This document shows positions 1 through 7,068 of a stretch of 28,631 nucleotides of DNA, in pieces. Under the pieces are notes generated by a model, which was given only the letters and a program-made list of their open reading frames with translations, was not told where the DNA came from and searched no databases. The DNA is from JBBDXI01 sp040902425 (GTDB lineage: Bacteria; Planctomycetota; Phycisphaerae; Phycisphaerales; UBA1924): positions 1 to 28,631 of the forward strand of contig JBBDXI010000048.1 in the NCBI GenBank assembly GCA_040902425.1. The letters run 5' to 3'. The number at the start of each line of letters is the position of its first letter. Positions within the stretch are counted from its first letter, which is position 1. The position numbers were made by a program, and so were the translations under genes.

Positions 1-112
1 CGCGCGGCCGATGCGTCGCCGGCTGCGCGCGGCGGCCCCTTGCCCGCATGAAAGACCCCCCGTCCTCCCTGGTCGTGAAATCTGGACCCCCCTACCCCTA
101 ATGACCCGAAAA

Positions 113-121
113 TGTGGATAA
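113..121 (-). promoter_or_regulatory. Consensus DnaA-box 9-mer, isolated
   Basis: TGTGGATAA on the + strand is the exact complement of the consensus DnaA box TTATCCACA. It lies in the gene-free first 272 bases, in a locally AT-richer patch about 150 bp upstream of the aminomutase gene. Six of its nine bases are A or T, so a chance match is unlikely at this GC content. Only one box is visible, with no dnaA, dnaN or DNA-unwinding element in the window, so this is not evidence of an origin. I see nothing else firm in 1-272. Confidence 0.3.
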
Positions 122-272
122 CCTGACTAGGGATAGCACTGGACTACACGACGCCCCCAATCTGTGGTACAAACGGTTCCCATAACCTGCGGGCAGAGGC
201 CGCCCCAGGTCTTCGGCCGGCTGATGTAGGCGGGCCGGAACACGCGTTCGACCTCTCCGGACGAATCGCACA

Positions 273-1601
273 ATGGACAAGGATGACGTGGTCGCAGCCC
301 GCCTTGGGCCGCGCCTCAACAGCAGCCGCACACTCTCGCTGAAGCTGCTGGATGAGCCAGAGGGGGAGGAAGAGCCTCCCAGTCGCCCGGTCGCCGGTGC
401 GCGGCCGAACGGACGAAAGCCCAAGCTGAAGATCGCCGACGCCGAGGGCGCCGACGCGGCGTTCAACGTGAGCCAGCGCTCGATGGCGTTCTGCCGGCGG
501 CATTTCCCCGAGGCGACGGTCGCCCAGTGGAACGACTGGAAGTGGCAGTTGCGGTCGCGCCTGCGGGACCTGAAGACGCTGGAGAGGGTCGTCAAGCTCT
601 CGCCGCAGGAGCGGGAGGCGGTGGAGCAGCTCGGCGGCGCCCTGCCGGTGGGGATCACGCCCTACTACGCCTCGCTCATGGATGAGGAGGACGCGGGGGA
701 CCCGATCCGCCGGACGATGATCCCGGTGGTCAGCGAGTTCGTCCGCACCCCGGGCGAGGCGGATGACCCGCTGGGCGAGGACACCGACATGGTGGTCCCC
801 GGCCTGGTGCACCGCTACCCGGACCGGGTGCTCTTCCTGGTGACGAACTTCTGCGCCACCTACTGCCGGTACTGCACGCGGGCCCGCCTGGTCGGGAAGA
901 CGGGCGAGTACCACTTCAACTTCAAGCAGTACGAGCGGGCGATCGAGTACCTGACGCAGCACACCGAGATCCGCGATGTCCTGCTCTCCGGGGGCGACCC
1001 GCTGACGATGGCCGACGACCGCCTGGAGTGGCTGCTCTCGCGCCTGCGGGCGATCCCGCACATCGAGTTCGTCCGGATCGGGAGCAAGGTCCCGGCGGTC
1101 CTGCCGCAGCGGATCACCCCCGAGCTGTGCTCGATGCTGCGGAAGTTCCACCCGCTGTGGCTCAGCATCCACTTCATGCACCCGGTGGAGGTGACCCCCG
1201 AGGTCCACCAGGCCTGCGGGCGACTGGCCGACGCCGGCGTTCCCCTGGGCTCGCAGACCGTGCTCACGCGGCACGTCAACGACAACGTCGAGACCATGAA
1301 GAGTCTGATGCACAAGCTCCTCATGGCCCGCGTCCGCCCGTACTACATCTACCAGTGCGACCCCATCAGCGGCTCGGCCCACTTCCGGACGCCGATCGAG
1401 ACGGGCCTGAAGATCATCGAGGGGCTGCGGGGCCACACCACCGGCTACGCCGTCCCGCAGTTTGTCATCGACGGGCCGGGGGGCGGGGGGAAGATCCCGC
1501 TGCTGCCGGACTACCTGGTCGGGCGCGAGGGGGACGAGGTGATCCTCCGCAACTTCGAGGGCAAGACGTACCGCTACCCGGACCCGCTGCCGCGCCCGTG
1601 A
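273..1601 (+). CDS. kamA: Lysine 2,3-aminomutase family radical SAM enzyme (KamA-like)
   Basis: This 442-residue protein belongs to the lysine 2,3-aminomutase family, cytosolic enzymes that use S-adenosylmethionine, a 4Fe-4S cluster and PLP to move the alpha-amino group of lysine to the beta carbon. The cluster motif CxxxCxxC is at C194, C198 and C201 (CATYCRYC). The PLP lysine is K407 in PGGGGK. D363 (YQCD) and D400 (VIDG) sit at the spacing of the two aspartates that bind the substrate epsilon-amino group in clostridial KamA. Their retention favours lysine over glutamate as substrate (inference). The WNDWKWQLRSRLRD segment typical of the family starts near residue 86. The preceding residues are charged and not recognised. 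The ATG lacks a clear Shine-Dalgarno. Two ATP-grasp ligases and a GNAT follow on the same strand. YodO-like or EpmB-like roles are less likely given those neighbours. Confidence 0.9.
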   Translation: MDKDDVVAARLGPRLNSSRTLSLKLLDEPEGEEEPPSRPVAGARPNGRKPKLKIADAEGADAAFNVSQRSMAFCRRHFPEATVAQWNDWKWQLRSRLRDLKTLERVVKLSPQEREAVEQLGGALPVGITPYYASLMDEEDAGDPIRRTMIPVVSEFVRTPGEADDPLGEDTDMVVPGLVHRYPDRVLFLVTNFCATYCRYCTRARLVGKTGEYHFNFKQYERAIEYLTQHTEIRDVLLSGGDPLTMADDRLEWLLSRLRAIPHIEFVRIGSKVPAVLPQRITPELCSMLRKFHPLWLSIHFMHPVEVTPEVHQACGRLADAGVPLGSQTVLTRHVNDNVETMKSLMHKLLMARVRPYYIYQCDPISGSAHFRTPIETGLKIIEGLRGHTTGYAVPQFVIDGPGGGGKIPLLPDYLVGREGDEVILRNFEGKTYRYPDPLPRP

Positions 1602-1608
1602 AGAAGCG

Positions 1609-1752
1609 AACTCAGAGGGAGCAGAGGGACCGGGGAAACCAGGGAAGGGCGCGGAGAACACGGCGGCTCCTCTGGTAGGCTCTCCTCAATCGATGTGGTC
1701 CCGGCTCCGTTGCCTCCCCTGAGCCCTGGTTCCTCTGGTCCCCTCCGAGTTT
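1609..1752. repeat. Imperfect long inverted repeat, purine-rich arm then pyrimidine-rich arm
   Basis: The 209-bp gap between the aminomutase gene and the first ligase gene holds a left arm at 1609-1631 (starting AACTCAGAGGGAGCAGAGG) and a roughly complementary right arm at 1728-1752 (ending CCCTCCGAGTT). Another pyrimidine-rich CCCTCTGAGCCCTC stretch at 1768-1780 also mirrors the left arm. The arms differ by a few substitutions and an indel. CAGAGGG-type units resemble interspersed repeats I know from environmental bacterial genomes, but no second copy is in this window. It could fold as a hairpin in the transcript between the two genes. It lacks a U-tract, so I do not call it a terminator. 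Confidence 0.45.
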
Positions 1753-1810
1753 GCCCGCCCCTCCCCCCCTCTGAGCCCTCCGGTCTCTCCGGCCCCTCTA
1801 AGTCGCCCCC

Positions 1811-2884
1811 ATGCGCATCGGACTGACGTACGACCTCCGCGACGACTACCTGCGGCTCGGCTACGACGAGCAGCAGGTGGCGGAGTTTGACCGCGAAGAC
1901 ACGATCGTGGCCCTGGAGAAGGCGGTCCGGAAGCTCGGGCACCGGCCGGACCGGATCGGCCGGGTCCAGTCCCTCCTGCGGCGGCTCGCCGACGGCGAAC
2001 GCTGGGACCTGGTCTTCAATCTCGCCGAGGGTCTCAGCCACACGGGGATCGGGCGCGAGGCCCAGGTCCCCACGATCCTCGACCTGCACGGCATCCCGTA
2101 CACCTTCTCCGACCCGCTCGTGTCCTCACTCACGCTCCACAAGGGGATGTGCAAGCGGGTGGTCCGCGACCTGGGGCTCCCGACGCCGGACTTCGCGATC
2201 GTCGAGCGCGAGGCCGACCTGCGCCGGATCGGCCTGCCCTTTCCCCTGTTCGCCAAGCCTGTCGCCGAGGGGAGCAGCAAGGGCGTCTTCGGCAACTCCG
2301 TCTGCCGCACCCGCGGCGAGCTGGCCGCGGTCTGCGCGGCCCTCCTGGCCCGCTTCCGCCAGTCGGTGCTCGTCGAGACCTACCTGCCGGGGCGGGAACT
2401 GACGGTCGGCATCGTGGGGACCGGGCCGGGGGCGGAGGCCATCGCGGCGATGGAGGTCCACCTGCTCGCGAAGGCGGAGGCGGGGGTCTATTCCTACGCC
2501 AACAAGGAGAACTGGAGGGTCGCGGTCCGGTACTCCCTGGCGACCGGGCCGGTCGCTCGCGAGGCGTGCGCCCTGGCGCTGGCCGCGTGGCGGGGCCTGG
2601 GGTGCCGCGATGCGGGGCGGGTTGATGTGCGGGCCGACGCCGGCGGGCGGCTGAACTTCATCGAGGTCAACGTGCTCCCCGGCCTGCTCCCGGGCCACTC
2701 GGACCTGCCGATCCTGTGCGGGCTGAAGGGCATGAAGTACCACGACCTGATCCGCCGGGTCATCGCGTCCGCGTCGGAGCGCATCTCGCCCCGGATCGAG
2801 GAGGTCAAGCCCCTGCCTGGGCGGGCCCGGGCGGTCAGCGCTGGCGGCGCGGCCCGCGGGCGATCGGCCCGGCGGGTTCGATGA
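1811..2884 (+). CDS. D-Ala-D-Ala ligase-like ATP-grasp enzyme, first copy
   Basis: This 357-residue cytosolic protein has the D-alanine--D-alanine ligase fold. It opens with MRIGLTYDLRDDYLRLG, has the ATP-binding glycine-rich loop KPVAEGSSKG starting at K149, and the metal-binding EVNVLPG motif with E285 and N287 near the C-terminus. ATP-grasp enzymes of this family activate a carboxylate as acyl phosphate and couple it to an amine. The N-terminus differs from true Ddl, and cell-wall ddl would normally sit with mur genes, which are absent. I infer an amide or peptide ligase acting with the aminomutase. The start is the first ATG of the frame and fits the family start, though no Shine-Dalgarno is visible. 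The basic, Arg/Ala/Gly-rich last 30 residues are not conserved-looking. Its stop overlaps the next start in ATGA. Confidence 0.85.
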   Translation: MRIGLTYDLRDDYLRLGYDEQQVAEFDREDTIVALEKAVRKLGHRPDRIGRVQSLLRRLADGERWDLVFNLAEGLSHTGIGREAQVPTILDLHGIPYTFSDPLVSSLTLHKGMCKRVVRDLGLPTPDFAIVEREADLRRIGLPFPLFAKPVAEGSSKGVFGNSVCRTRGELAAVCAALLARFRQSVLVETYLPGRELTVGIVGTGPGAEAIAAMEVHLLAKAEAGVYSYANKENWRVAVRYSLATGPVAREACALALAAWRGLGCRDAGRVDVRADAGGRLNFIEVNVLPGLLPGHSDLPILCGLKGMKYHDLIRRVIASASERISPRIEEVKPLPGRARAVSAGGAARGRSARRVR

Positions 2885-3861
2885 GGGTGGTGCTGCTCCA
2901 CGACGCCGTCTCGGACGCGAGCGCTGCCGACGAGCGCGACGTGGTGGCCCAGATGGGGGCGATCGGGCCGGCGCTGGCGGCCCTCGGGCACGGGGCCGGG
3001 CGCCTCCCGTTCACATTGAACCTGGAGGCGGCGGCGGAGTCCCTCCGTGCCATCGGGCCGGACCTGGTCTTCAACCTGGTCGAGTCCATCGGCGGCCAGG
3101 GGCGCCTGATCCACCTCGCCCCCGCGCTGCTGGATTCGCTCGAGCTGCCGTACACGGGCTGCCCGACCGACGCCGTCTACACGACCTCCAACAAGCTCCT
3201 TGCGAAGCGGCTGCTCCGCAGCGCCGGCATCCCCACGCCGGTCTCCTACACCCGCGACGAGCTGCGGCGCGGCGTGGAGGTCATCCCCGGGCGCTACATC
3301 CTCAAATCGGTCTGGGAGCACGCCTCCCGCGGGCTGGATGAGGGCTCGGTGGTGCGGGCGGGCGCCGCCGCGCCGCTGCTGGAGGCGCTCGACGAGCGGC
3401 TCCCCCTGCTCGGCGGGGAGGGCTTCGCGGAAGCGTTCATCGACGGGCGGGAGTTCAACCTGTCGCTGCTGGATGGCATCATCCTGCCGCAGGCGGAGAT
3501 CCTCTTCGAGGGGCTCTCCGCGTCCCAGGCCCGCATCGTGGGGTACCGGGCCAAGTGGGACGAGTCCTCGCCCGAGTACCGCGGCACGCCGCGGCGCTTC
3601 GACTTCCCGCACTCCGACCAGCCACTGCTGGTCGTGCTCGACACGCTGGCGATGGGGTGCTGGAAGGCCTTTGGCCTCCGCGGGTACGCGCGGGTGGATT
3701 TCCGCGTGGATGAGGAGGGGCGGCCCTGGGCGCTGGAGGTCAACACCAACCCGTGCCTCTCGCCGGATGCCGGCTTCGCCGCGGCCGTGGCCCGTTCCGG
3801 GCTCTCGTTCGAGCAGGCGATCGGCCGTATCCTGACGGCGGCGACGAACCCGACGCCCTGA
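2881..3861 (+). CDS. D-Ala-D-Ala ligase-like ATP-grasp enzyme, second copy
   Basis: This 326-residue ATP-grasp protein starts at the ATG inside the ATGA overlap with the preceding ligase, which implies translational coupling. The start MRVVLLHDAV is preferred to an upstream ATG at 2716 that would lie inside the first ligase. The protein has a Ddl-like N-terminal domain (DLVFNLVES), a central ATP-grasp domain (GRYILKSVWEHASRGLDEGS, then FIDGREFNLSLL) and the metal-binding EVNTNPCLSPD motif with E286 and N288. It is clearly divergent from the first copy, so the pair probably performs two successive ligations or forms a heteromer rather than being a recent duplication (inference). Substrate unknown; lysine or beta-lysine is suggested only by the neighbouring aminomutase. 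Confidence 0.85.
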   Translation: MRVVLLHDAVSDASAADERDVVAQMGAIGPALAALGHGAGRLPFTLNLEAAAESLRAIGPDLVFNLVESIGGQGRLIHLAPALLDSLELPYTGCPTDAVYTTSNKLLAKRLLRSAGIPTPVSYTRDELRRGVEVIPGRYILKSVWEHASRGLDEGSVVRAGAAAPLLEALDERLPLLGGEGFAEAFIDGREFNLSLLDGIILPQAEILFEGLSASQARIVGYRAKWDESSPEYRGTPRRFDFPHSDQPLLVVLDTLAMGCWKAFGLRGYARVDFRVDEEGRPWALEVNTNPCLSPDAGFAAAVARSGLSFEQAIGRILTAATNPTP

Positions 3862-3866
3862 GAACC

Positions 3867-4409
3867 ATGCCCACATCCGCGACACTCCCGCATCTGAGCT
3901 TCCGCGATGCCCCGCGCGCGTCGGACCCCGGCGCGGTCCGCGAGATCGTCGCTTCCACCGGCTTCTTCCGGCCCGACGAGATCGGCGTGGCCGAGGAGCT
4001 TGTCCGGGAGCGGCTCGGGCGCGGCGTCGGCAGCGGGTACCACTTCCTGTTCGCCGATGGCCCCGAGGGCGTGCCGCTCGGCTACGCCTGCTTCGGGCCG
4101 ATCCCGTGCACGATCGGGAGCTTCGACTTGTACTGGATCGCGGTCCACGACGGGCACCGCGGCCGGGGGCTCGGGCGCGTGCTGCTGGCGCGTGCCGAGG
4201 AGGCCATGGGCGCGGGGGTGCCCGGCGATGAGGAGGGCGCGGATTGCGGGACGCTGAGGGCGCGACGGGTCTACATCGAGACCTCCTCGACGCCGCGGTA
4301 CGAGCCGACCCGGGCGTTCTACGAACGGTGCGGGTACCGGCAGGAGGCCAGGCTGGAGGGCTTCTATGCCCCGGGGGATGACAAGATCATCTACGCCAAG
4401 GCCCTGTAG
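3867..4409 (+). CDS. GNAT family N-acetyltransferase
   Basis: This 180-residue protein has the GNAT acetyl-CoA loop HRGRGLGRVLLARAEE near the middle (R/QxxGxG/A pattern) and the C-terminal FYERCGYRQEARLEGFY strand pair typical of the fold. It should transfer an acetyl group from acetyl-CoA to an amine. The ATG at 3867 lies 5 nt after the ligase stop, so the four genes are probably one operon; an in-frame ATG at 3753 lies within the ligase gene and is rejected. Its position next to a lysine aminomutase recalls the archaeal ablA-ablB pair that makes the osmolyte N-epsilon-acetyl-beta-lysine, but it is shorter than AblB and two ligases intervene, so the product is probably different. Confidence 0.8.
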   Translation: MPTSATLPHLSFRDAPRASDPGAVREIVASTGFFRPDEIGVAEELVRERLGRGVGSGYHFLFADGPEGVPLGYACFGPIPCTIGSFDLYWIAVHDGHRGRGLGRVLLARAEEAMGAGVPGDEEGADCGTLRARRVYIETSSTPRYEPTRAFYERCGYRQEARLEGFYAPGDDKIIYAKAL

Positions 4410-4463
4410 GGCCGACTGCAAGGTCCCCCGGGCGGCCGCGTTGGGCCCGGCACGGAGGCTCCG

Positions 4464-5603
4464 ATGAACCGATTCCTGGTTGCGCTGGCCGTCGCACTCG
4501 TGGCGCTCGCCCCGGCGCGGGCGCAGGACCTCTACAAGGCGGAAGCCGGGCCGCACGCTGTCACGGAGCATCAGGCCACGTGGCGCGATGAGGCCAGGCT
4601 GCGGGATGTCCCGGTGAAGACCTACACGCCCGCGCCGCCTGCGCGGGCGCCGGAATCCGCGGCCACTCCTGCGAACAAGGGCACCGGGCAGGCCGGGGCT
4701 CCGGAGCGGTTCCCCGTCGTCGTCTTCTCCCACGGCATGGGCGGGACCCGGGACGCTTACGGGTACTTCGGGCGGCACCTCGCCAGCCACGGGTACATCG
4801 TGATCCACCCGCAGCACGCGGGGAGCGACGCCGCGGCCGTGGGGCGGCAGGCCCGCGACCGCGTCCTGCCCGGGCGCCAGCCCCAGGAGCCGGCGGAGGG
4901 CACGGGCCGGGGCGCCATGGGCCTGGTGCTGGACAACGTCAACGACCCGGACAACCTTCGCAACCGCCCGCTGGATGTCTCGTTCGTGATCGACCACGCG
5001 ACCAGGGACCCGGCGCTCTCGGCCAGGCTGGACCCTGACCGCATCGCGGTCGGCGGCCACTCGTTCGGCTCCTACACGGCGCTGGCGGTGGGGGGGATGA
5101 AGGTGCATGTCCCCGCCGGGGGCCAGCGGGCCGCCTCCAACGAGCCGTCCTCGTTCCACGACCCACGGGTGAAGGCGCTCATCGCGATGTCCCCCCAGGG
5201 CGCGGACGTGATGGGCATCCGGCCGGGGGCATGGGACTCTCTGAGGGTGCCCACGCTCTTCCTGACGGGCACGAAGGACTATGGCCAGGGCCAGCGGCCC
5301 GCGGCGTGGCGGCGCGAGGCGTTCGACAAGGCCCCCGCGATCGATGCCGGCCTGATCGTGCTGACCGACGCGACGCACATGACCTTCAGCGGGCGCGCGG
5401 GGCTGCTGGGCGGCTCGCGCCATTCCCGGCACATCCGGTGGGTGCTGGCCTCCAGCACCGCGTTCCTGGATTCGCACCTCAAAGGGGACAAGGACGCGGC
5501 GGCATGGCTGGGCACCATGGACGAGACCATCGGGGAGGATGGCACGGTCGAGGTCAAGGCGCCCGCCCGTGCGGCGCAGCCCGGACCGCCCGGCGCCCCC
5601 TAG
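4464..5603 (+). CDS. Secreted alpha/beta hydrolase, dienelactone hydrolase/PAF-acetylhydrolase type
   Basis: This 379-residue protein starts with a clean signal peptide (MNRFLVALAVALVALAPARA, cut before QD). The alpha/beta hydrolase core follows: oxyanion region VVVFSHGMGG, nucleophile S200 in GGHSFGSY, likely acid D272 in LTGTKDYG and H305 in DATHMTF. It is probably an esterase or lipase acting outside the cytoplasm. An Ala/Pro-rich linker follows the signal peptide. A GGAGG Shine-Dalgarno at 4454-4458 with a 5-nt spacer supports the start. It lies 54 bp behind the acetyltransferase, so it may read from the same transcript, but nothing ties its function to that pathway. Its TAG stop shares the palindrome CTAG with the stop of the convergent HEAT-repeat gene. 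Confidence 0.85.
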   Translation: MNRFLVALAVALVALAPARAQDLYKAEAGPHAVTEHQATWRDEARLRDVPVKTYTPAPPARAPESAATPANKGTGQAGAPERFPVVVFSHGMGGTRDAYGYFGRHLASHGYIVIHPQHAGSDAAAVGRQARDRVLPGRQPQEPAEGTGRGAMGLVLDNVNDPDNLRNRPLDVSFVIDHATRDPALSARLDPDRIAVGGHSFGSYTALAVGGMKVHVPAGGQRAASNEPSSFHDPRVKALIAMSPQGADVMGIRPGAWDSLRVPTLFLTGTKDYGQGQRPAAWRREAFDKAPAIDAGLIVLTDATHMTFSGRAGLLGGSRHSRHIRWVLASSTAFLDSHLKGDKDAAAWLGTMDETIGEDGTVEVKAPARAAQPGPPGAP

Positions 5604-6748
5604 CGCAACGACCCGAAGTGCAGGCTCGTGAGGTCCGCGATGATCCGGTGGTCATCCGGAGGGAGTCCGGGCGTCCCCGGCGGCAGGGCGCGGATGCGCC
5701 GGTCGAGGTCGAACTGGGCGAGGACCCGCGCCGCCAGTCGCCGTTCCTGCCGGTCCCCGGAACCGGCCAGCGCCCGCAGGTGCGGCTCCGCAAGGCCCCC
5801 GAGCCGGTAGAGCGCCGGCGCTGCGATCACGGCATCTCCCGGCGCCTTGTTGTCCCGGAGGCACGGCAGGAAGACGGCCACCGCCTCGTCCCGAAGCCGC
5901 TCCGGCCCGGTGTACGCCACGACGACAGCGCACAGGAGGCGTTGCTGGGGATCGTCGCTCTCCAGTCCACGCTCGAGGAACGGCGCCGCTTGGTCGGCGT
6001 GGTGAGCGAGGTAGATCGTCCCGGTGCGGGCGTTGAGGATGCCGGAGTAGGTGAGATACCGCCGGCCGCGCCCGGCGCTCTCGTAGGGCAGCGAGTCGTC
6101 GCGCAGCCCCTCGACGCACACCCGCAGCATGGCATCCACGGGCTCGTAGCCGGGGATGTCGGCGAGCGCCGCCGCGGCCAAATGGCGCTCCTGCCAGTCA
6201 TCGGACGCGAGCGATCGTTCGAGGGCCGGGACCGCCGCCTCCCCGAAGGATGTGAGCAGCCACACCGCCCGCAGCGCGTTGCCGCCCCGGTCGTCGGCCC
6301 GCAGGTCCGCGATGAGCCGCGGGATCATGACCGACTGCGAGGTCTCATCCACGCCGCTGTACAGCCGCGACTCCAGCTCACGCCGGACCCGCGCGGGCCG
6401 CCAGTGCGGGGGTAGCCGTTCCGTGGCGGCCAGCACGACCGTCGGCAGGTGCCGCACCCACCGCCCGCTCCGCGCGTAGGGGTACGCCGCGGCCAGGGCC
6501 AGCCCGGCCGCGAGGGCCAGGCGTGCCCACCGTACGCGCCGGGGGGACCGGAGCAGCTCCCGCCTACCGCCGACGCGACGCCCGCACTCCGGGCAGACGG
6601 AGATGCCGCCGGGGGGCAGGCGAAGGCCGGACAAGTCGTACCCGCAGGGGCTGCGCCAGAACCACCGGTGGGGGAGCGCGGCGAGCCACCAGCGCGGCCG
6701 CGGGCCGGGGCAGAGGGTTCGAAGGCGCTTGGATCGCCGGCGGAGCAG
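5600..6748 (-). CDS. HEAT-repeat protein with N-terminal zinc ribbon and one membrane segment; start uncertain
   Basis: The frame encodes half of a zinc-ribbon signature, PCGYDLSGL, followed by CPECGRR, then one hydrophobic segment (WARLALAAGLALAAAYPYA) and several HEAT-like helical repeats (for example AAVPALERSLASDDWQERHLAAAAL). Proteins of this layout are common and uncharacterised in planctomycetes; HEAT repeats usually bind proteins. The start is odd. The first canonical start codon is TTG at 6634, which would cut the zinc ribbon after CGYD. No ATG, GTG or TTG lies between it and the in-frame stop at 6860-6862. A CTG at 6748-6746 has AAGGAG 7 nt upstream and restores the motif, so I tentatively use it (382 residues). 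Starting at TTG gives 344 residues. Its stop TAG overlaps the stop of the convergent hydrolase in CTAG. Confidence 0.7.
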   Translation of the reverse strand: MLRRRSKRLRTLCPGPRPRWWLAALPHRWFWRSPCGYDLSGLRLPPGGISVCPECGRRVGGRRELLRSPRRVRWARLALAAGLALAAAYPYARSGRWVRHLPTVVLAATERLPPHWRPARVRRELESRLYSGVDETSQSVMIPRLIADLRADDRGGNALRAVWLLTSFGEAAVPALERSLASDDWQERHLAAAALADIPGYEPVDAMLRVCVEGLRDDSLPYESAGRGRRYLTYSGILNARTGTIYLAHHADQAAPFLERGLESDDPQQRLLCAVVVAYTGPERLRDEAVAVFLPCLRDNKAPGDAVIAAPALYRLGGLAEPHLRALAGSGDRQERRLAARVLAQFDLDRRIRALPPGTPGLPPDDHRIIADLTSLHFGSLR

Positions 6749-6859
6749 GGGCGGGCTCCTTGGGGCCGGTCGGATTGATCGGGAAAAACCGCGGGCGGGC
6801 AGCAGCGGAATCGCGGCATCACGATGGAATGCCGGTCCCGCCGCGGTGGTTTCGGCGCG

Positions 6860-7012
6860 TCAGCTCTCGCCGCGCGGGGGGCGGATGAGCTTGGAGCGGG
6901 CGCGGGCGGAACGGCCCCGTGCGCGGCGAACCGTGCGCGCCGCCTCGATGGCCGCGGCCTGCGGGGTTGTCCAGTAGCCCGGGGCGATCAGGTCCCAACG
7001 GGAGACCCGCAT
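6860..7012 (-). CDS. Possible 50-residue basic protein downstream of thrS
   Basis: A short ATG-started frame of 50 codons lies 56 bp after thrS on the same strand. It starts MRVSRWDLIAPGYWTTPQAA, continues with an Ala/Arg-rich helix and ends in RPPRGES. Its aromatic- and glycine-containing N-terminus and Arg-rich C-terminus look protein-like rather than random GC-rich translation. No family is recognised and no Shine-Dalgarno is clear. It could be a small nucleic-acid- or ribosome-associated protein, but that is a guess. The rest of the 320-bp space between thrS and the HEAT gene shows only a small hairpin CCGGCGT-AAG-ACGCCCGG just after thrS, without a U-tract. Confidence 0.45.
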   Translation of the reverse strand: MRVSRWDLIAPGYWTTPQAAAIEAARTVRRARGRSARARSKLIRPPRGES

Positions 7013-7068
7013 GTCCGCGGAGTCTACTGGGATGCTGCCGCGGTGCCGGGCGTCTTACGCCGGCCGGG

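Noticed and set aside
144..1661. 505-residue minus-strand frame opposite the aminomutase
   Set aside because: Antisense shadow: low-complexity Arg/Val/His-rich translation, no motif, while the plus strand encodes a clear radical SAM enzyme.
3294..5477. 727-residue minus-strand frame across the ligase, GNAT and hydrolase genes
   Set aside because: Crosses three real genes on the other strand, has no recognisable domain, and its composition follows high GC coding.
6325..6822. 165-residue ATG-started minus frame over the HEAT gene N-terminus
   Set aside because: Pro/Ala/Ser-rich with no domain; the zinc-ribbon and membrane segments are in the neighbouring frame.
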